DNA of 64,000 nucleotides from Prorocentrum cordatum (taxonomy: Eukaryota; Sar; Dinophyceae; Prorocentrales; Prorocentraceae). Each line of letters begins with the position of its first letter. Positions within the stretch are counted from its first letter, which is position 1. Below, piece after piece: positions 12,241-24,112 of this stretch. The stretch covers positions 184,923-248,922 of the forward strand of contig CAUYUJ010003559.1 of assembly GCA_963575745.1 (NCBI GenBank), written 5' to 3'. The translations under genes were made by a program, and so were the position numbers. Under the pieces are notes generated by a model that saw nothing but the letters and a program-made list of their open reading frames with translations, was not told the origin of the DNA and ran no database searches.

Positions 12241-13784
12241 TAGAGAGCGATATCACGAGAAAAACAGTATGAGGGGATCACGGCGAAAAGAAAAATGACA
12301 AAAACAATCAAAGTTTAAGAGTGAAAGAGCGTTTCACTCGATTCAGAAAAACGTATGAAAACGACGAGGGGCTCCACAATCCCCCGGCCTCGAGAAGGGG
12401 CCACGGAACGTGTGAGGGATGTGCCGAAATTTCGGTGGGGCTCCCTATGGGGCCATAGCAAAAATGCGAGGGGTGCGCCGGAATGGGTGTGGGGGACGCA
12501 TGTTGACGGTGGCGCTGGTGCATTCGGTGGAGCCCCCTATGGGGCCACGAGACGTGTGAGGGGTGTGCCGAAATGGGTGCAAAGACACATGAGGGCCATG
12601 GCGCTGGGGCTTTCGGTGGAGCTCCCTATGGGGCCACGAAACGTGCGAGGGGTGTGCCGAATTGGGTGTGGGGGGAAGAATGTGGACGGTAGCACTGAGG
12701 CATTCGGTGGAGCTCCCGATGTGGCCATGAAGCGTGCGAGGGGTGTGCCGAAATGGGCGCGGGGGACGCATGTGGACGGTGGCTCGGGGGCCGCTCCCTA
12801 TCAGGCCACGAAACGTGTGAGGGGTGTGTCGACATGGGTGCGGGGGATGCATGTGGACGGTGGCATTGGGGCCTTCGGTGGAGCTTCCTATGGGGCCACA
12901 GTACGTGCGAGGGGTGGGCCGACATGGGTGCGGGGGGCGCATGTGGACGGTAGCACTGGGGCCTTCGGTGGAGCTCCCTATGGGGCCACGAAGTGTGCGA
13001 GGGGTGTGCCCCACTCGGTGCGGGGGACGCATCTGGACGGCAATACTAGGGCCTTCGGTGGAGCTCCCTATGGGTGTGCCGAACTCGGTGCGGAAACGCA
13101 TGTGGACGGCAGTGCTAAGGCCTTCGGTGGAGCTCTATGGGGCCACGAAGTGTGTGAGGGGTGTGCCGAAATGGGTGCGGGGGACGCATGCGGACGGTAA
13201 CACTGGTGCCTTCGGTGGAGCTCTATATGGGGCCACGAAGCGTGGGAGGGGTGTGCCGGAATGTGTGTGCGGGGGGCGCATGTGGACGGTGGCGCTGGGG
13301 CATTCGGTGGAGCTCCCTATGGGGCCACGAGATGTGCGAGGGGTGTGCAGAAATGGGTGCGGGGGACGCATCTGGACGGTGGCGCTGGGGCATTCGGTGG
13401 AGCTCCCTGTGGGGCCACGAAACGTGTGAGGGGTGTGCCGAAATTGGTGCGGGGGACGCATGTTGACGGTGGCGCTGGGGCATTCGGTGGAGCTCCCTAT
13501 GGGGCCACGAAAGGTGCGAGGGGTGTGCCGAAATGGGTGCGGGGGACGCATGCGGACAGTAGCACTGGTGCCCTCGGTGGAGCTTCCTCTTGGGCCACGA
13601 AACGTGTGAGGGGTGTGCCGAAATGGGTGCGGGGGACGCATCTGGAGGGTGGCACTGGGGCCTTCGGTGGAGCTCTATATGGGGCCGCGAAGCGTGGGAG
13701 GGGTGTGCCGAAATGTGTGCGGGGGACGCATGTGGACGGTGGCACTGAGGCCTTCGGCCAAATGGGACCACGAAACGTGTGAGG

Positions 13785-14126
<342 letters not shown>

Positions 14127-14161
14127 GTACATCCCCAAGCCGAAAGTGTTTTCCTCTTGGC

Positions 14162-14572
14162 GCTGAACCTCACGGTCCCACGCGGTGCACGGGCCCTCTT
14201 GGAAATCAGAGCGGCGAACCCAATGAGGGTCGCGCGGATCCGATTTCGGACCTTACCGTAATCGTGAAATCGCGGCGGATCCCATGTCTGTGCGCGCGGA
14301 TCCCACTTCTGATTTTCGGGATCCGCGTCGGACCCTATGTTTTAGGGCGGATCCCATTTCTACCCCGCTGAACCTCACGGTCCCACGCGGTGCACGGGCC
14401 CTCTGGGAAATCAGAGCGGCGAACCCACTGAGGGTCGCACGGATCCGATTTCCGACCTTACCGTGATCGTGAAATCGCGGCGGATCCCATTTCTGTGCGC
14501 GCGGATCCCATTTCTGATGTTCGGGATCCGCGTCGGACCCTACGTTTTACAGCGGATCCGATTTCTACCCCG
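14162..14572. repeat. 205-bp tandem duplication
   Basis: GCTGAACCTCACGGTCCCAC begins at 14162 and again at 14367. The two copies are closely similar over their whole length. Each contains several GCGGATCCCATTTCT-type sub-blocks. The pair splits what is otherwise one GAT tract. Confidence 0.9.
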
Positions 14573-14721
14573 TTTTGAAATTATAATATTATTAAACTCG
14601 TCCCGGGAACCGACAAGAATGGGATCCGTCGACCGCAGGCCCCCCCCGTGTTAAGACTCTACGGGGGTCGGGGGTGGTCCTCTTCGACTTCAAGAGGAAA
14701 ATCTTTCGTCCTGCGTAAGTA

Positions 14722-14900
<179 letters not shown>

Positions 14901-14999
14901 GATGGAGGAGGGAGGAGGGCAGCGGGAGGAGGAGTGAGGACGCGGGGCGCTCTCTTCAAAACGAGGACCCAACACTCCAGGATGGTTGGGAAAAACAAC

Positions 15000-16670
15000 C
15001 AGCCAGTCTGGGTTTTGGGGCATGAGGATGAGAAATACGGATCACACTTTCGGGCATAAGTGTACTGTGACCCTGTGGCCCAGAGCACTCGATTCAACGC
15101 TACGCCTTGAGACCTAATATGGCAGTTCGAGTGGGCCAGATGCCGAATCGAGCCGACCAAACAATCAGGCCGAGCAGCCGCATTGCCCGAATGGAGCCCA
15201 CTTAGCGCTTAACCTCAAAGCGAGAACCGAATCGCATGAATCGATTCGACCTCCGCAGTGAGTGGCCTTGACAAGATCAATTAAATATATTCCTAAGACC
15301 AGCCTCTCCATCTGCAAAAGTTTCAGATTGAGGAGATGAAGGACCAGGAAGGGGACTGGAAGTGTTAAGCGGGAGAAAGGCGATACAGCATCCACAAGTA
15401 TCACCGCTCGTGCCACGTCTGAAATGCTACGTAGCACGGATGGCATCTCGACCAGAGGATCCAAAATATGCGGTAACCTTCAGAATGGAGGGAACAACCT
15501 CCAGCATGGAGGAACAAAAAACTCCGAGTGGAGGTCGAGCCTCCGATTCTGGAAGTTGTGCGTCCCCTGGGCATGGGCTGGGCCAGCTGGGTGTCGCAAA
15601 AGCGGTGTGGCGCCTGCTGCTGGATGTCTTTGTTGGCCGAATTGTCGTGGGAGCCGATCTGGATGTGCACCGGATCCTGCCCGAGCGGTGCGAGGGTCCG
15701 TCTGCCCCACCGTGGCCCTGATGGGCACTCAGTTGGCAGGGGCTTCGATCGATGCAGGAATGGCGCTTTCCTGCCACTTTCCTGCGCTATTCAGCGCGAC
15801 AGTGGCGCTTCCATGCCACCTCCCTCCGCGCTGCCGAAATACCCTGAAACTCGGTACCCGTCTCGGCGGCGCTGACCAGGAGCTGGGCAGACAAAACCAA
15901 AACTACCCAGAGACTCTTTGAGGACAAAAACGCTTACATTATGGATGACAAGATCCTCCAGAATGGAGGCCAAACCTCCCCAGAGGACCGAATATCTCAA
16001 AAATTAAGGCTCGACCCCTCCGTTCTGGAGACGTTTGCTTCCTGCATGCTGGCGTTGCCCTAAACAGCTGATCTGCCAGAGTCCTGCATCATACTTTCAA
16101 AACTTGGTCTGAGCGAATGCGGATCCAGAACCGACGGCCCAGGGCCCGTGGTCTCCCGTGGCCCGTGCTCTCCAGCATGGTCACTCCTCATCGTCTCCCT
16201 TCTGGCCTCCCGTATGGTCACCTGTATAGTCTCCCGTATGTACCGATGAAACTCACATCCCTCTCAACATTACTACTGCTGGAGTTCTGCGGAGTAGGCT
16301 CGGTCCCCTCAAAGATTGCAACACTGGCTGTCTAAAAAACGACCTAAACATACTCCACACCAGCCGTATAATCGATCGCACGGGGTGCACACTCACGCAA
16401 AGTAGATGCTACTCTCGCTACTCCCCCTACTCCGCCGAGCCGCAACCATTGTGAACCAGGAGTGGTGAACTCTTTCGTCACGGTGATGTGGTCACCCTTA
16501 TGGTCTGCCTCACGGTCTCCCTTGTAATATCTCTGCTAGTGCTCTCTGGAATACTCCTCACTTTCTCATCATTTGTATATGGCGCACTCTTTATGTATTA
16601 CCCCCCCCCCTCCAAAGTGTGGTTCTTGCTTGCTTTCTCTCGACACCTCCAGCGCAGCACACTCCTCACG
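15000..16670. other. Unassigned sequence, no gene recognised
   Basis: Short frames occur on both strands, but none shows a recognisable family or domain. Three copies of the GGAGG/CCTCC hairpin motif lie at 15481-15502, 15524-15544 and 15958-15979. Confidence 0.5.
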
Positions 16671-16674
16671 CACT

Positions 16675-16961
16675 CACACCATCATCATCAGCATCATAAT
16701 TATCGTCATCGTCATGATCATGGTCATCGTCGTCTTCATCATCATCAACATCGCCATCATACTCTTCATCTTTATATTCATCATCCTCGTCGCCGTCATC
16801 ATCAGTATCATCATGACCATCATCATTCTCATCATCCGCATTCTCAGTACCATCATCATCATCATCAACATCGTCGTCTTACTCAACATCATCATCATCA
16901 TCATCAACAGCAACAGCATCATCGCGATCGCCACCAGCAGCTTCACCAGCATCAGCATCAG

Positions 16962-16995
<34 letters not shown>

Positions 16996-17466
16996 GCCAT
17001 CGTCATCGTCATCATCGCCATCGTCATCATCGTCATCATCAGCATCATCATCATCACCATCAGCATGATCATCATCAGCATCATCCTCAGCATCATCAGC
17101 AGCATCATCATCAAACATCAACATTATCATCATCATCGTCAGCATCATCATCTTCGTGGCCATCGTCATCGTCATCGTCAGTATAATCATCATCATCAGC
17201 ATCAGCATCAGCATCATCATCATCGCCAGCATCACCATCATCAACATCATCATCATCATTATCATCAGCATCATCATCAGCACCATCAGCATCATCAGCA
17301 GCATCGTCATCATCGTCATCATCATCAGCAGCATCATTATCAGCATCATCATCAGCATCAACATCATCGTCAGCATCAGCAGCGCCGTCATCACCATCAG
17401 CATCAACATCATTGTCAACATCGACGTCATCATCACCGTCATCTGCATGGTCATCGGCATCGCCAG

Positions 17467-17498
<32 letters not shown>

Positions 17499-17705
17499 GC
17501 GTCAGCACATCAGCATCAACATCATCACCAGTATCACCATCATTATCGTCATCATGTTCATCACCACCATCATCAACAGCATCATCACCAGCAGCATCAT
17601 CACTAGCATCACCATCATCACCACCATCAGCGCCATCAGCATCAGCATCGGAACCAGCGTTCAGTATCATCATCATCATCATCAACATTATCATCATCGT
17701 CATAA

Positions 17706-17737
<32 letters not shown>

Positions 17738-17952
17738 GTATATATCAGTATCATCACCAGCATCATAATCAGAATCGGCACCATCATCAACAGCGTCAGC
17801 ATCAGCATCAGCATCAGCATCAGCATCAACATCATCATCATCACGAACACCCTCGTCCTCCTCCTCCTCCTCATCATCATCATCACTCACTCACTCACTC
17901 GCCCACTCACTCACTCACTCACTCATGCACCCACTCACCCACTCATCATCAC

Positions 17953-18027
<75 letters not shown>

Positions 18028-18030
18028 TGT
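16675..18030. repeat. Compound CAT/ATC microsatellite with TA and CACT tracts
   Basis: Mostly CAT, CAG and CGT triplets. A TA/TG dinucleotide stretch lies at 17703-17748, CACT tetranucleotides at 17880-17945 and a pure CAT tract at 17945-18027. Frames of up to 532 codons (poly-His, poly-Ile, poly-Met) are artefacts. Confidence 0.95.
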
Positions 18031-18045
18031 CAGGGCCTCCGAGGC

Positions 18046-18258
18046 TTGAATCTTCAGGAAGTCTCTGGCGAGAACCTCTCCCTAGTGGGTCCGCACCTCA
18101 CATCTTTAATCACGGGGGCGGGGCAGTCGAAACATGAAACTGTCGTCACTGTTGTGGTCCCTGGGGCTTGAATCCTGAGAGCGTCTGAGGCGGAGGCCTT
18201 GCCTGTGCGAGTGAATTGCGAGAAGGTATCAGGAGGAGCCCCCTCCACATGGGGCCCG
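18046..18258. repeat. Two copies of a ~110-bp dispersed repeat (motif E)
   Basis: Landmarks are CTTGAATCTTCAGGAAGTCTC and, further on, GGGCCCGCACCTCA. Two diverged copies sit directly outside terminus B of copy 4. Two more lie at 28846-29108 outside terminus B of copy 5. Confidence 0.6.
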
Positions 18259-20112
18259 CACCTCACGTTTGTTTCCCCACCCAGCTTGTGGTGCTGGGTA
18301 CTCGACAACGCCCCGCGTTCTTCCTTCTCCTCCTTCCTCCTCCGTCCCATGCCCCTCATCCGCCTCCCCCCGTCCTTCCCCCATCCCTACTTCTGCCTCT
18401 GCCTCTGCCCTCCGCATGTCTACAAGGTCAGCGAACCCAGTACGGCGTTGCGTAACCCCATAGGGAGCTCCACCGAAGGGCCCCAATGGCTGTGACCACG
18501 TGCCTTCCGCGCCACCCAGTACGGCGTCTCGTGACCCCATAGGGAGCTTCACCGAAGGCGCCAATGGCTGTGACCACATACGTCCCGCGCCACCCAGTAC
18601 GGCGTTTCGCGGCCCCATACGGAGCTCCACCGAGAAAACCAGTGGCTGTGACCACATGCGTTCCGCGCCACCCAGTACGACGCTTCGCGGCGCCACAGGG
18701 AGCTTCACCGAAGACCCCATTGGCTGTGTCCACATGCGTCCCCCACGCCACCATGTGCTGCGCTTCGTGGCCCCGTGGAGAGCTCCACCGAAGGTTCCAA
18801 TGGCTGTGATCACATGCGCTCCGCGCCATCCAGTATGGCGCTTTGCGGCGCCATCGGGAGCTCCACCGAAGGCCCTAGTGGCTGTGATCACATGCCTTCC
18901 GCGCCACCCAGTACGGCGCTTCGTGGCCCACAGCAGAGCTCCTCCGAAAGCCCCAGTGGCTGCGACCATATGCGTCCCGCGTCATCCAGTACGGCGTTTC
19001 GTGGCCCCATAGGGAGCGCTCCACCGAAGGGCCCCAATGGTTGCGACCACATGCGCCCCGCGCTACCCAGTACTGCGTTTCGTGGCCCCGTAGGGAGCTC
19101 CTCCGAAGGCTCCAATGGCTGTGACCACCTGCGCCCCGCGCCACCCAATTAGGGCGCTTCGTGGCCCCATATGGAAACCCCACCGAAAGCCGCAGTGGCT
19201 GTGACCACATGCGCCCCGCGCCACCCAGTTAGGGCGCTTCGTGGCCCCATAGGGAACTCCACCGAAAGCCCCAGTAGCTGTGACCACATGCGCCCCGCGC
19301 CACCCAGTACGGCGATTCGTGGTCACATAGGAAACGATGTCCCCAATGGCTGTGACCACATGCGTCCCGCGCCACCCAATACAACGTTTTGCGGCCCCAC
19401 TTGGGCCTCCACCGAAGGTCCCAATGACCGAGACCGCATGCGCTCCGCGCGACCCAGAGCACGTTTCGTGGCCCCATAGGAAGGTCCACCGAAGGCCCCA
19501 GAGACTGTGACCACGTGCGCCCCGCGCCACCCAGTTAGGGCGCTTCGTGGCCCCATAGGGAACTCCACCGAAGGCTCCATCCAATAACTATGACCACATG
19601 CGTCCCGCGCCACCCGCGCTCCGTGCTCCAATAGGAAGCCTCACCGAAGGCCCCAGTGGTTGTGACCACATGTGTCTGCGCCACCCAATACGGCGCTCCA
19701 TGGCCCCATATGGAGCCCCATCGAAGGTCCCAGTGGCTGTGACCACATGCGTCCCGCGCCACCACGTATGGCGCTTCGTGGCCCCACCGGGAGCTCCACC
19801 GAAGACCCCAGTGGCTGTGACAACATGCGTCCCGCGCCGCCGAGTACAACACTTCATGGCCCCGTAAGGAACTCCACCGAAGGCCCCATGCACGTCGCGC
19901 CACCCAGTATGGCGCTCCGTGGCCCCATAAGGGGGCTTCACCGAAGGCCCCAATGGCTGTGACCACATGCGCCCTGCGCCACCCAATACTACGCTCCGTC
20001 GCCCCATGGGGGCCTCCACCGAAGGCATCACTGGCTGTGATCACATACGTCTTCCCCCGCCCATACCGGCACATCTCTCACGCGTTTCGTGGCCCCATAC
20101 GGAGCTCGATCG

Positions 20113-20125
20113 AAGACCCGTGGCG
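20113..20125. other. Left target-site duplication of the LINE
   Basis: AAGACCCGTGGCG immediately precedes the spliced leader. AAGACCCCACTGGCG follows the insert at 28461-28475. They differ by one substitution and a 2-nt gap, as expected for an old target duplication. Confidence 0.5.
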
Positions 20126-20126
20126 C

Positions 20127-20148
20127 TCCGTAGCCATTTTGGCTCAAG
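20127..20148 (+). other. Dinoflagellate spliced-leader sequence (DinoSL relic)
   Basis: TCCGTAGCCATTTTGGCTCA followed by AG matches all 22 positions of the published DinoSL, including the allowed first base. It is not an SL RNA gene: no Sm-type site or donor GT follows. It sits exactly at the 5' boundary of a LINE, just inside the target duplication. The natural reading is that the element's RNA was trans-spliced and then reverse transcribed to its very 5' end. Confidence 0.93.
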
Positions 20149-20259
20149 ACTCCATGCTTGGGAGGCTGCAAGCCTCCAGGCGAAAGCAGGATAGCTCTGT
20201 TCCCCGAGTTTGCGATCCATCCGCTTGTGGTGCCAGGTCCGCCCCTGGTCATCACCTGC

Positions 20260-21310
20260 ATGCCTCAGGCCGAAGGTGCGCAGTCTTGTTCCGTTCGCTT
20301 GGACCCTCTGGCTCTCATGGCGAAGTGCTGGCAGTGCGTGCTGTGCGGTGGTTATACGCCACAACATCTTTCACTCTGTATCAAGGCTGGCTGTAAGGGC
20401 AAGCAGACGGGCCACAATGTACCAGCAGCGAACGACAACCACAAGCCTTGGGATAAGTGGTCAGTCGGCGGCGGCAGCCTCGAAGCTCCCTGGACCAAGC
20501 AGGGGCCCAAAGGCGGCGGCCGCAAAGGGCGTGGTGGTAAAGGGCTCGGACCCAACGGCGGAGGGCCTGCTGCTCCCGCGACCCTCACGCTCTCGCAAGA
20601 GAAGGTTGCAGCCTACGCAGCCATGGCCATGGAGTCGTATGAGATCGTCAAGGACGGATTTTCACGTAGCTGCCGAGACAAGGTCGAGCTGGCACGTCGT
20701 CAGGCAGCCGGTGGTGTCTTGGGCTCGGAGGCGCGGAAGCCCCCTCTGGCAGTCGATCAAGCATCGCTGGCCGTCGCCGACGCTACAGCCAAGCGCGAGC
20801 GCCTGTTGGAAAACTCTCGCAGGGCTCTGGAGGCGCTGGCAGAAGCGGATCGGGCCCTCGCCGAGCGCAAGGCGGAGCTCGAGCAGGCCAAGAAGCAGGC
20901 GGCGAAGCTCTACTCGTCCACCACGGCCGAGGACAGGCTCCGCTCCGTCAAAGACAAGGTTGCCTCCATCGACACGGAGGGTCAGTCGGGCGCTGAGGTC
21001 CTGGCTAGCCTCGCCACGATTCTGGGCGAGACGGCTGCTGCCGCAGCCCCACCACATCCCGAGCCAGAGCCTGCCCGCGCTGTGTCGGCCGCAGGTGGAG
21101 GTCCAGGCGCTCCCGGCGCAGGCGCGGGTGGCGGCGCAGATGAGGCTGGTGCTCCCATGGCAGGAGATCCAGGCAGCGACGAGTTCGACAAGTTCATGGA
21201 GGGCGAGGATCCTGGAGGGCTTCTCGGCAGCGCTGCGGACGAGAACGCGAGGAAGAGGCTCCAGGGGGCACTGGACACGCCCAGGGCCGCCAATCGCTCC
21301 AAGACCTCGG
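20260..21310 (+). pseudogene. LINE ORF1-like region: Cys cluster and coiled coil
   Basis: The first in-frame ATG is at 20260. An upstream frame remains open from 20158 but has no ATG. Early in the product is a cysteine cluster (C-x2-C-x2-C, then C-x4-C and a nearby His; about 20326-20415) that could bind zinc. A Gly-Lys-rich basic stretch follows, then a long Ala/Glu/Arg/Lys heptad-like helix (about 20750-21030) and an Ala-Pro-Gly linker (21040-21180). This resembles the nucleic-acid-binding ORF1 proteins of LINEs, although no specific family is recognised. The next domain is one frame away, so a frameshift or frame fusion lies at 21310-21400. Confidence 0.5.
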
Positions 21311-21379
21311 GGTGGCGGCCTCAGCGGGGCCATTGGTGGCAATCGTTCCTCTCTCATGCCCAGGACGGCGGACAAGCAA

Positions 21380-22480
21380 GGGCGTTGGTGGGTTGGCCTT
21401 GCGGTCAACTGCAATGCGTGGTCGAGGTTCGCCAACCTGCTTGGCACAGCCACTGTCAGGTGCTGCGACTTCGTTGCCGTTCAAGAGACGCATTTGGATT
21501 CGCAGCGCACTCAAGACGTTCAAGGACAGCTTCGGCGGCTCGAATGGGCCCCAGAGGCCGCGCCAGCGATCAACGCTGGTTTGGGCCCCCAGGGCGCTGG
21601 AGGCCTTGTGCCGATGACGCCCCAACACCTCGGGTTCGGGCCGTTCGGCCTGCTCGGCAAGCAGACGGTGCTGGAGCCTGGTCGCGCCATCATCTCCCAC
21701 TTCAATGGCGTCTGCAGAGGCGGCATCGCGTGTGTCAGCGTGCATCTGGAGGTCAACGCCGGGCTCAACCAGAGCAATGCCGACGCCCTCTACGCGGTGT
21801 TCAAGGCCAAGCAGGCGGCCAACAGGCCCTTCATCGTGTGCGGGGACTTCAACATGGAGCCGTCGGTCTTGGAAGAGTCTGGCTGGCTAGAGGCGGCGCA
21901 GGCGGTCGTTGCCGCGCCCACGGAGGCCACGTTCAGACCTGCTGGCAGGATCATCGATTACTTCGTGGTCTCGAGGCTCTTCCGCGGGGCAAACGCCAGC
22001 GTTATCCACGGGCTGGACCTCAGCCCGCACTATCCAGTTGCGCTCGAGCTGCTCGGCCCTAGCAGGCACCAGAAGGTCACCGTCATGCGCGCGGCCAAGC
22101 GGCTGCCCCTGCCCAGGCCGCTGGCCTGCTGCGCGCAGGATCATGGCCCAGCTGGGCGGGCCGTTCGTGACCAGCTCGAGCGCATGACCGACCCAGACAG
22201 CATATGGCAGGCTTTCGTCAAGCAGGCGGAAGTCAACATGATTGACGCGCGCGGGCTCATCCGCGACCTCGACAGGTATTCAGGCCGCGCGGAACGGCCC
22301 AGGCTTCCAGCCACCTCAGCCACGGCGCCGTCGCCGCCCAGGCTGCCGCGCGCCACTCGAGCTTCGGCCTGGTGCAGGTCGGTGGCTATCTGTCTCCGAG
22401 ACGCAGCGCAGATCGAGCGGCCGCTAACCAGGTTCGGAGCCCTGCACGCCCCTGCGTGCATTGGGCAGGCTAGTTAGCAG
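21380..22480 (+). pseudogene. LINE apurinic-type endonuclease domain
   Basis: Signature blocks of the exonuclease-endonuclease-phosphatase fold appear in order: QETHL (21481-21495), CGDFNM (about 21839-21856), IIDYFVV (about 21952-21972) and SPHYPV (about 22024-22041). The last replaces the usual S-D-H-x-P, so the aspartate before the catalytic histidine is missing. In LINEs this domain nicks target DNA to start target-primed reverse transcription. The frame remains open to 22477 through a linker without known motifs. The domain lies in a different frame from both the preceding ORF1-like region and the reverse transcriptase. Confidence 0.75.
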
Positions 22481-22519
22481 GCCGCCGTCCTACCTCACAG
22501 AGCTGCAGGGCGTGGTCAG

Positions 22520-24110
22520 CATCAGATTTCTCCCTAGATCAGATTGAGGTGCTCAGTGCGGCGTGTTTCAGCTGGTCCGAGGCAATGGTCAAGACGGGTC
22601 TCGATCAAGCCTCCAAGAACTACAACGACTGGGTGCACAGTTGGTGTGGCGCCGCTCACCATTCAGCAGAGCCTGCAGGCGTTGGTCGACGAGTGGCCCG
22701 TTGACTGGGAAATCGTCGCCCCCCAGGCCCTGCCAGTCCAGGCAGCCGGTGGTGGCGTGCATGGTGCGAAGACCCCGAGGGGGCTCGAGCCTGAGAGGCA
22801 CCGTCTGCCTTGGCCTGAGGACCTCGGAGAGCGCCCCGACAGGCCTACCTGTGGCTGAGCTACGGAAAGTGATCTCGTCCTTCAAGCCTCAGTCTGGGAC
22901 CCACTTTGACAGCATCCGTCCAAGTGAATTCAATATGATGGATGATCTGGGGATTGAGGCCCTCATTGATTTGCTGATGGCTATCGAGCAGCAAGCAGAT
23001 TGGCCCAGTTTCATCACCAAGATGGCCTTCATTCCCAAGGCAGATGGAGGCCTTCGACCCATTGCGTTGTTGGCAGCGGTGGTCAGAGTTCACGGCAGGC
23101 TTCGCAGGCCCACCATGCACCAGTGGGAGAAGGCCAGTGACAGGCCCTACTGGTGGGCGTGCCCAGGGCGCTCATGTGACAGAGCGGCGTGCGATGATGG
23201 TTGAACTTCACCCCGATCAAGACTGGGCCTCTGCCAGCATCCTGCTGGACCTTTGGAAGGCATTCGAACAGGTCTCGCATCGGTGCCTCGTGCAGGCAGC
23301 CATCAAGTTCGGTTTTCCGCTCTGGCTGGCCAGGCTGCAGATCTTTCTGCACCGTGCTCCGAGTGTGCTGCACCTCGACGGGTGCTCCTCGCAGGCGTTG
23401 CAAGTATTCCAGACGGTGCTCGCTGGAGACGCTTTCGCCACGGGCTTCATGAAGCTCATGTTGTTGCAGCCGCTCGACGAGATGGTCGCGCAGTTCGGGG
23501 CCGTCACGCCAGCCATCGTGGTCGACGACCTGGTGCTCCAGCGCCGGGGCGGTACCAAGCGCGTGGAGGGCGATCTTGCGGGCGCCACTCGTGCATCGGC
23601 GCAGCAGCTGAAGAACGATGAACTCAACATCGCGGTCAAGAAGTCTAAGGTCATGGGTAACTCACCAGGCTTGCGCAGCAGCATATCGAGGCGCCTGCTC
23701 AAGATTGCTGGGGTCCAAGGGGCGCGCCACGCGGGCAACCTGGGCATTGATCACGCAGAGGGGCGACGTGCTGCTCGGGCCCTTCGGCGGCAACGCCTAG
23801 CCAACGTCGAGCTTCGCCCGGACAAGGTGCGGACTTTTTGGGCCCGAGACGCGGGCGCACTGCTGCAGCCAAGGTTGCGTTCACAGGCCTCCACCCTTCG
23901 GCGATGTACGCCGTCAACTGCACTGGCCTCAACTCCAGCGAGTTGTCCAGGATGCGGTCAGAGCCGTGGAGCCACGGCCAGCAGGCAAGAATGCCACCGC
24001 AGCGCTGATGCTCTCGGGGGCCAAGAATTTGGACCCCATCTTCACTGCCACGCTGGGGCCTGTCATGCTGCTGGCCAAGGCTGCATGAGAGAAGTGGATT
24101 CCGACGTCCA
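22520..24110 (+). pseudogene. LINE reverse transcriptase, frameshifted
   Basis: RT block 0 and the fingers lie in one frame (about 22850-23110): a KP-x-SGTHFDSIRPSEF block, then IPKADGGLRPIAL. The palm lies in the next frame (from about 23115). Motif A reads LLDLWKAFEQV with the catalytic Asp at 23248-23250. A diverged motif B reads VLAGDAFATGF. Motif C reads VVDDL (about 23518-23532), keeping both catalytic aspartates in place of the usual YADD. A thumb-like segment follows to about 23720. The interval 22480-22850 holds short recognisable linker pieces in several frames. At least two frameshifts prevent a continuous product. Confidence 0.8.
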
Positions 24111-24112
24111 TT

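Noticed and set aside
16573-18171. 532-codon poly-His/Ile frame
   Set aside because: Microsatellite translation without any unique domain.
20127-20148. Spliced-leader RNA gene
   Set aside because: No donor GT or SL RNA body follows the leader, and it continues directly into LINE sequence.
20154-20396. First ATG after the spliced leader as the LINE start
   Set aside because: Its frame gives a short, non-domain product. The Cys-rich and coiled-coil frame with ATG 20260 is more protein-like.
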